From assembly GCA_903834675.1 (NCBI GenBank), contig CAILKC010000165.1:1-18741 (forward strand): a stretch of DNA of 18,741 nucleotides. Direction: 5' to 3'. Both the position numbers and the translations under genes were made by a program. Positions 13,731 through 18,741 of the stretch are shown piece by piece; position 1 is the stretch's first letter; every line of letters begins with the position of its first letter. The DNA comes from an uncultured Victivallales bacterium. Lineage in GTDB: Bacteria; Verrucomicrobiota; Lentisphaeria; Oligosphaerales; JAFGRS01. The notes beneath the pieces are model-generated. The model ran no database searches. It saw only the letters and a list, made by a program, of their open reading frames with translations, and was not told the origin of the DNA.

Positions 13731-16700
13731 ATGTACCCAAGGCTGCTCTCTGCTGGCCGCGCTGCCCTGTACCTCGTCTCTGTCGCCGGGTTGGCCGGTG
13801 TACTGACGGCCGCCACCGAGCCGCCCTTGCCCGTCGGCGCCGGGCCGGTGTGGGATAGCGCCAAGGCCTGGCAGGTCTCGTCGGAGAGCCGTGGCCGCAT
13901 CTGCCTGAATGGGCTCTGGCGCTTCCGTTCGGCGGCTTTTCCGGGGCCAGCGCCGGCCTTCCGTGATGCTTTCGATACGCCCGGTCTTGACGGTTGGGTT
14001 CTGGGCGAGCCGGGCCGGGGCTCATGCCGACTGGACGCCGATACGGAGGTCAAGCAGACGGGCACCGGCGCTCTACGGCTGAGCGTGGATATCCCGCCTC
14101 AGACCAATTTCTACCACCTGGCCCGTTCGGTCATGCTGCAAGCGGATACGGCCTACACTCTTACGGTCGCGATCCGCACCGAACTCACGTCTGGCTATGT
14201 CGCTCTCGAAGTGCAGGACCAGCGCAATCGCTTCGACGGCCCTACTCCTGAGATCTTTCTGGCCCAGGCGAGCGACCGGACTGCCGGCAAGACCCCCTGG
14301 CGGCGCCTTTCTCTGGTCTTCCGGACTCGCCCCGGCGGCAGCGCGCACCGGCTCATGGTGCGCTATTACGGCGGCGACGAGGCCTGGAAGGGCACCGTGT
14401 GGCTTGATGACCTCACCATCACCGAACGCAGCACGGGTATCCCGGCCGCTGCCCTGCCGCCGCCGGACGACGCCTGGGGTTTCTGCAAGGTCCCCGGTAA
14501 TCCCAAGTCGAGCGAGATGGTGACCTACTGGCACAGCGCAGACCCAGCCAAGGGCAAGTCTGGCGCCATGGAGTACGCTTGGTACGAACGCGAGGCGCAG
14601 ATTCCCGCCGCCTGGGGTGGCCGCCGCATCGTGGTCAACCTCGAACGGGTCTCGACGCGGCTGCGGCTGTACTGCAATGGCGAGCCGGCGGGCGAGGTGG
14701 GCTGGTTCGGCGGGGAGGTCGACGTTACGGGCTGGGCCAAGCCCGGCAGCACGGTCCGCCTGACGGCCCTGGTGCGCGGCCTGGCGGCCGACGATGTCTC
14801 CGACCTGGTCTCTGAACGCGGCCTGCAAAGCTGGCAGCGCCAGGCGGGATCCTGCGCCCTGGGTGGCGATATCTGGCTGGATTCCGGGCCCGCGCTCGGA
14901 CCGCGCCTGGGGCGCTTTCTGATTCACACCCGTGTTTCCGATCTGAGCATCGCGGTCACGGCGCCCCTGCTCGAGCTGCCGCCCACGGGGGTGCCGGCAG
15001 GCCTGACCCTGGTTTGCGAAGTCCGCGACAGCGGGCGTGTGGTCAAGGAGTTTGCCGCGCCAGTCGCTGCTGATAACCGCCCGGCCTTCGCGCGGGCCTC
15101 TTGGCCGGAGGCGGAGTGCTGGGACATCGGTAAACCTCGCCTCTACACTCTGACCGTCAGCCTGAAACGTGGCCAGGATACCCTCGATCAGGCCCTGCCC
15201 GAGACCTTCGGCTTCCGTGAGTTCGAGATCCGCGGGCGCTTCTTCTACCTCAACGGCAGCCGCGTCAACCTGCGACCCTGCTCGTACAACGTGGCGCGCC
15301 TCTACACCCTCTCGCCGGACTGTCTTGAGCGCTGGTTCGACCGCATTGTCGCCGAAGGCCGCAACCTGGTCTACACCGAGAGCGTCGACAGCCCCAACCG
15401 CAACGAGGCCCTGCAACCGGTATTGCAGGCGGCCGACGCGCACGGGGTGCTGATGGCGATTACGCCGTTGCAGATCAACCCCTTCTGGGAGCGCCTCGAC
15501 GATCCCGCCGTGCGCAACGCATTCGCGCAGCACCTGCGCCAACGCGCCGAACGGGTCTGGAACCACCCCTCGCTGGTGCTCTACCGCCTGAACATGAACT
15601 TCTGCGGCTACGCCCAGGATCAGAATCCGCTCTTGCTCAGTGGTGAGGTCAGGCCCCCGGCGGACTCCGTCCTCGGCCGTAAGTTCGCCGCTGCGGCGCT
15701 GTCCTCGCAGCTCCTGGCGGAGATTGACCCCACCCGGCGCAGCTACCACCACGCCAGCGGCAATGCCGGCGACATCTACACCCTCAATAACTACCTCTGC
15801 TGGCCGGAACCGCAGGACCTGCGCGAGTGGCTCAGCGTCTGGGCCGAACGCGGCGTGAAGCCCTTGATGATGGTCGAGTTCGACCTGCCTTATCCCGGCT
15901 CGTTCAGCCTGCTTGACCCGAGCTCGTGGTGGTCCACTGAACCGCTGATGACCGAGTACGGCGCCATCCTTCTGGGGGAACGCAGTTATGCTCTGGAAGA
16001 GGACGACTACCGTGACTTCACCGAGCTGGCTTGGAACCGCGGCGCGCAGAAGTGGGAGTCGGCCTATGGCTACTACTGCTCGGCCGTGCCGGCCATCGTC
16101 GACGAGTGCTCGGCGGCCTACTATGCGACCGTGTTGCCGGCCTGGCGGACCTGGGGCCTTTCCGGCGGCATCAACCCCTGGGAATATGCCACCGCCCGGC
16201 TGAAGCAGCGCGCCGCCGCGCCGAGCAACGTCGGTGGCATGCGGGTGCGGCCGCCCGACGTGCCGCTGCCCACCGACTGGGAGACGCTCCAGCGCCCTGG
16301 CTTCGCGCCGGACCGCTATGTCTACGACGTGCGCGGCAACGGCCACATCCAGACCTACGACATCCCCGGCCTGCCGACGGAAGCCGAGTACCTCGAACCC
16401 ACCCTCTGGGGCAAGGCCATGCCTGAGCTTCTCAGGCCGCTCTACGCCTACATCGCCGGACCGGGGGATGACTGGCCCGAACAGGATCACGCCTACTACG
16501 CCGACGAGACCCTGCGCAAGAGCCTGGTCCTGCTCAACGACCGGCGCGCCGCGGCGACCTATACGGTGCGCTGGCGGGTCGTGCTTGGAGATCGGCTGCT
16601 CAGCGAGCGGAGCGAGACCGCCCAGGTCGTGGAGGCCGCAGGTCAGGGCCGTCTCGTGCTGCAAGCGGACCTGCCGGAGTTGCAGGGTGCCGCCGACGGC

Positions 16701-18149
16701 GAAATCCAGGCGGAGGTCAGCGTCGCTGGCGAGGCCATCCCAGTGGCTCCTTTCGCCTTCCAGGTGCATCCCCGACCGGCCCGGCCGGCGCTGCCTGACG
16801 GGTGGGTACTGTATGATCCCAAGGGCCGCACCTCGGCCGCTCTGGCTCGCCTCGGCCTGAAGCTGCCTGCGCTTGGCGGTGAGGTCCTGCCGGCAAGCGC
16901 TAAGGTGCTGCTGCTGGGGAGCGAGGCGCTGAGCCAGGAGGCGTGGCCGAAAGGCTTCCGTGACCTGCCGACCCGCGTCGCGGGCGGCCTGCAAGTGCTG
17001 CTGTTTGAGCAGACGCCGGAGGCGCTCGAGAAGCACTTCGGCCTGCGCGCTTTCAGCCGCGGCTCCCGCCAGGTCTGGGTGCGTGACCGCAGCCACGCCT
17101 TCCTTGCCGGTCTGAGCAACCGCGACCTGGCGGACTGGCGCGGCAAGACCAGCCTCGGCCCGCTGGACCCGGCTCCGGCCAGCCTGGACGAGTCGCAGCG
17201 CTGGAAGCGCGTCTGGCGCTGTTCGCAGCGCGGCACGGTCGCCTCAACCATCGTCGAGAAACCCCACTGCGGCGCTTTTCGGCCGCTGCTCGATGGCGGC
17301 TTCGACCTGCGCTACATGATGCTCTGGGAGGTCCCCGAAGGGCAAGGTCGGCTGGTGTTCTGTCAGATGGACGTCAGCGACCGCCTCGGCCAGGAACCGG
17401 CCGCCGACCGCCTGGTCGGCAACCTCCTCGCTGAACTGGCCGTCTGGACGCCACCGCCGGTCTCCGCACTCTGCCTGGCAGGAGCCCCGGACACCATCGC
17501 CGACCTGCAGGCGCTTGTGCCCGGTGCGCCCGCCAACCCGGCGTTGCTGGCGCCGACGCCGGGCGGCGTTGTCCTGGCCGGTCGCGGCTGCGCCGCCTGG
17601 CTGACGCAACAGGCCCCGGCGCTCAGAGCCCTGCTCGCCGCCGGGGGCCAGGTGCTCGCGGCGGGATGCACTGCCGAGGACGCACAGGCGCTCGAAGAAG
17701 CCTGCGGTGTACGCCTGGCCCTGCAGGAGCAGACCCGCGGCGGCACGCTGCTCCCCGACGCCTTGCCGACCGCGCTTCGTGGCATCGGCCCGGCCGAGAC
17801 CCACTGGCGTGAACGGCGCCGCGTCCTCACCGTTTCCCAGGTTCCGCTTGGCGGCTGGCGCAGCCCCGCGGGCATCCTGGCCTGCCTCCCAGCGGGCAAG
17901 GGCACCCTCATCTGGCTCGCCGCGCTGCCGGCTGACTTCGACCCCGCCCGGCGGCCCGACCTCGTCTTCACCAAGGTCAACACCGCCCGGTTGCTGACCC
18001 TGATCCTGACCAACGGCGGCGTCCGTACGCCCTCGGCAGGCTGGTCTGCGGGACTGGCCTCGGCGCAACCTGCCGCCGACAGCCTGCCGACGCTCTACCT
18101 CGACCGCCGCGTGCCGCGCGATGACCCCTATGCCTACATGCGCTGGTAG
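13731..18149 (+). CDS. Large secreted glycoside hydrolase family 2-like protein
   Basis: This 1472-residue protein has a signal peptide (1-28: two arginines, then LYLVSVAGLAGVLTA and a likely cut after Ala). Domain order: GH2 sugar-binding jelly-roll starting at NGLWRF (about 59), interrupted by a carbohydrate-binding-module-like insert (about 79-232, FDTPGLDGW to LDDLTITE) and resuming at WGFCKVPGN; an Ig-like domain (385-490); a TIM barrel (495-830); a second Ig-like domain (905-1015); then two Rossmann- or amidotransferase-like regions (1022-1240 and 1245-1440). The usual nucleophile matches E716 (KPLMMVEF). The acid/base site NHPSxxxWxLGNE reads NHPSLVLYRLNMN, so Asn623 replaces Glu. It may be inactive, use another acid, or bind sugar. 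GGAGGG lies four bases before ATG. It probably acts on polysaccharide outside the cytoplasm. Confidence 0.88.
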   Translation: MYPRLLSAGRAALYLVSVAGLAGVLTAATEPPLPVGAGPVWDSAKAWQVSSESRGRICLNGLWRFRSAAFPGPAPAFRDAFDTPGLDGWVLGEPGRGSCRLDADTEVKQTGTGALRLSVDIPPQTNFYHLARSVMLQADTAYTLTVAIRTELTSGYVALEVQDQRNRFDGPTPEIFLAQASDRTAGKTPWRRLSLVFRTRPGGSAHRLMVRYYGGDEAWKGTVWLDDLTITERSTGIPAAALPPPDDAWGFCKVPGNPKSSEMVTYWHSADPAKGKSGAMEYAWYEREAQIPAAWGGRRIVVNLERVSTRLRLYCNGEPAGEVGWFGGEVDVTGWAKPGSTVRLTALVRGLAADDVSDLVSERGLQSWQRQAGSCALGGDIWLDSGPALGPRLGRFLIHTRVSDLSIAVTAPLLELPPTGVPAGLTLVCEVRDSGRVVKEFAAPVAADNRPAFARASWPEAECWDIGKPRLYTLTVSLKRGQDTLDQALPETFGFREFEIRGRFFYLNGSRVNLRPCSYNVARLYTLSPDCLERWFDRIVAEGRNLVYTESVDSPNRNEALQPVLQAADAHGVLMAITPLQINPFWERLDDPAVRNAFAQHLRQRAERVWNHPSLVLYRLNMNFCGYAQDQNPLLLSGEVRPPADSVLGRKFAAAALSSQLLAEIDPTRRSYHHASGNAGDIYTLNNYLCWPEPQDLREWLSVWAERGVKPLMMVEFDLPYPGSFSLLDPSSWWSTEPLMTEYGAILLGERSYALEEDDYRDFTELAWNRGAQKWESAYGYYCSAVPAIVDECSAAYYATVLPAWRTWGLSGGINPWEYATARLKQRAAAPSNVGGMRVRPPDVPLPTDWETLQRPGFAPDRYVYDVRGNGHIQTYDIPGLPTEAEYLEPTLWGKAMPELLRPLYAYIAGPGDDWPEQDHAYYADETLRKSLVLLNDRRAAATYTVRWRVVLGDRLLSERSETAQVVEAAGQGRLVLQADLPELQGAADGEIQAEVSVAGEAIPVAPFAFQVHPRPARPALPDGWVLYDPKGRTSAALARLGLKLPALGGEVLPASAKVLLLGSEALSQEAWPKGFRDLPTRVAGGLQVLLFEQTPEALEKHFGLRAFSRGSRQVWVRDRSHAFLAGLSNRDLADWRGKTSLGPLDPAPASLDESQRWKRVWRCSQRGTVASTIVEKPHCGAFRPLLDGGFDLRYMMLWEVPEGQGRLVFCQMDVSDRLGQEPAADRLVGNLLAELAVWTPPPVSALCLAGAPDTIADLQALVPGAPANPALLAPTPGGVVLAGRGCAAWLTQQAPALRALLAAGGQVLAAGCTAEDAQALEEACGVRLALQEQTRGGTLLPDALPTALRGIGPAETHWRERRRVLTVSQVPLGGWRSPAGILACLPAGKGTLIWLAALPADFDPARRPDLVFTKVNTARLLTLILTNGGVRTPSAGWSAGLASAQPAADSLPTLYLDRRVPRDDPYAYMRW

Positions 18150-18154
18150 ACTGG

Positions 18155-18166
18155 AAATGGCCATTT
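18155..18166. terminator. Palindrome with T-run after the glycosidase gene
   Basis: AAATGGCCATTT is a perfect 12-base palindrome five bases after the stop codon, followed by further T residues (TTTTTC in all). It lacks a loop, so a hairpin would be short. It is the only T-rich spot near any gene end in this window and may act as a weak terminator or a dyad protein site. Confidence 0.3.
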
Positions 18167-18204
18167 TTCTCGACCTGTGCAATAACGATGGGCCAAGGTA
18201 TTCA

Positions 18205-18244
18205 GCCCCAAAGGGGCGCCCTCTACCAGCCCAGGGCAAGGCCC
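18205..18244 (+). repeat. Paired small hairpins, likely dispersed repeat remnant
   Basis: GCCCC-AAA-GGGGC (18205-18217) is followed by GGGC-AAG-GCCC (18234-18244). The arrangement, with TTCAG before and CTCTACCAGCCCAGGGC between, resembles short intergenic repeats I recall from Planctomycetes and Verrucomicrobia, but that is memory and not a search. There is no gene between 18150 and 18340. Confidence 0.35.
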
Positions 18245-18340
18245 AATGAATCAGGGACATACACCAGTGTGTCGTCCGGCAAATCCGTCTCAGCTTCGGC
18301 AATGCTAGCGAAGCCGTCGGCGACTGAGTAGACTAACGCC

Positions 18341-18607
18341 ATGAGCAAGGCCGAAATACTCGCGAAACTGCCGAAACTGGCGCCTCCAGAATGCGTGGAT
18401 CTGGCGCTCTTTGGGGGTGAGGGCGGGGGCGGACGCAGCCCCAGATGGATCCCGCAAAGCTGCGTCAAGCCGCAGGCAGTCCAAAGAGTCCCGCTGGCGC
18501 TGGGACTCGTTATCATACCGCGCCGGCCGCGAGGCCAAGCTTTGGACTGTCGGTGGCTCGACACCGCTTTCCGTCCGTGTGTCGGCCTGCCGATCCAGCA
18601 CCCGTAG
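18341..18607 (+). pseudogene. Chimeric open frame with antitoxin-like start
   Basis: The first 15 residues, [15 protein letters not shown], look like the start of small addiction-module proteins (pattern MxKAExLxELPKLxPEER). After about base 18385 the frame runs antisense through the methyltransferase fragment and the MITE-like element, and the residues become low-complexity. So at most the first 45 bases derive from a real gene, cut off by the junction. No good ribosome-binding site precedes the ATG. The match is short and could be chance. Confidence 0.25.
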
Positions 18608-18741
18608 CTTCTCCATGACGTTGTACATGCCCGTCAGGGTCAGCTCGGGGTACAGCGCCTGGCGCGCCTTGCGCTGCGCGTCGAGCTGCTCGCCCAAGGC
18701 CCGAATGCGCGCCTTCTGCTCCTCGGTCGCGGCGGGGAAGG
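18395..18741 (-). pseudogene. C-terminal fragment of a DNA methyltransferase, interrupted
   Basis: Read on the minus strand from the window edge, the frame gives [20 protein letters not shown], later [17 protein letters not shown] (ending at 18602), which resembles the C-terminal part of large Eco57I/MmeI-like class I SAM-dependent DNA methyltransferases of restriction-modification systems. The expected continuation, LTPKERQIH, appears only at 18395-18421, after about 180 bases that contain an inverted-repeat element. Past IH the usual EQGLVSVL tail is missing and the frame ends in unrelated sequence. The gene is therefore broken here; its catalytic part would lie beyond the window. Confidence 0.6.
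18456..18570. repeat. MITE-like element with 31-bp terminal inverted repeats
   Basis: The arms 18456-18486 and 18540-18570 are inverted copies, 25 of 31 positions identical, each with AAAGC at the outer end and AGTCCAAAG at the inner end. Inside are a GAGTCCC...GGGACTC hairpin (18486-18508) and CGCG-CCGGC-CGCG. The 115-bp unit has no room for a transposase, so it is non-autonomous. It sits inside the methyltransferase fragment. The design, an outer stem with two inner hairpins, recalls the other dispersed repeat of this window, although the sequences differ. Confidence 0.7.

Noticed and set aside
14073..17096. 1007-residue minus-strand open frame
   Set aside because: It lies antisense to the GH2-like gene, has no motif, and is rich in arginine, glycine and histidine as expected of a shadow frame in GC-rich DNA.

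Overview
This is a GC-rich bacterial window with eleven intact protein genes, all on the + strand, and repeat-rich gaps between them. The left and right edges are decayed or non-coding. Gene content suggests a free-living Gram-negative-type bacterium of the PVC group (Planctomycetes, Verrucomicrobia, Lentisphaerae) or Armatimonadota. Reasons are the DegT plus Gfo/Idh pair, a very large secreted family-2-like glycosidase ending in a DDPYAYMRW tail, a plant-type iPGM, and MITE-like repeats resembling ones I recall from PVC genomes. The phylum is inference from memory.

Layout. (1) 1-532 is non-coding and holds a structured repeat nested in an inverted repeat, with a 15-bp palindrome in several copies. 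(2) 533-3249 is a tight operon: PLP-dependent DegT/DnrJ-type sugar aminotransferase, Gfo/Idh/MocA NAD(P)-dependent oxidoreductase (ATGA overlap), and a CPDC glutaredoxin. Together they look like a modified-sugar or cyclitol pathway plus a redox partner. (3) 3250-3592 is a gap with a stable UUCG hairpin and a fragment of the dispersed repeat. (4) 3593-9848 is a second operon: a charge-segregated protein with histone-H1-like 12-residue repeats, biosynthetic arginine decarboxylase (speA), an RNase II/R-family exoribonuclease starting on the speA stop codon (TAATG), and plant-type cofactor-independent phosphoglycerate mutase. (5) 9849-10281 is a 433-nt gap with a second, inverted copy of the repeat from region 1. 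(6) 10282-13649 carries typA/bipA, a SlyD-like FKBP prolyl isomerase and a NudC-type NAD-capped RNA/NADH pyrophosphatase: translation, folding and RNA-cap housekeeping. A branched RNA-like structure sits between typA and the FKBP gene. (7) 13731-18149 encodes a 1472-residue secreted GH2-like protein, preceded by four 9-bp tandem repeats. (8) 18150-18741 is a junkyard: small hairpin repeats, a possible remnant of a small antitoxin-like start, and a minus-strand DNA methyltransferase tail interrupted by a MITE-like element.

The most unusual material is the intergenic repeat family (180-293, 9916-10012 reversed, fragment near 3491-3514). Its copies keep two nested hairpins closed by a CTGGAG/CTCCAG stem while loops and one linker vary. 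No complete new defence or mobile system is visible. No tRNA, rRNA or CRISPR array was found.
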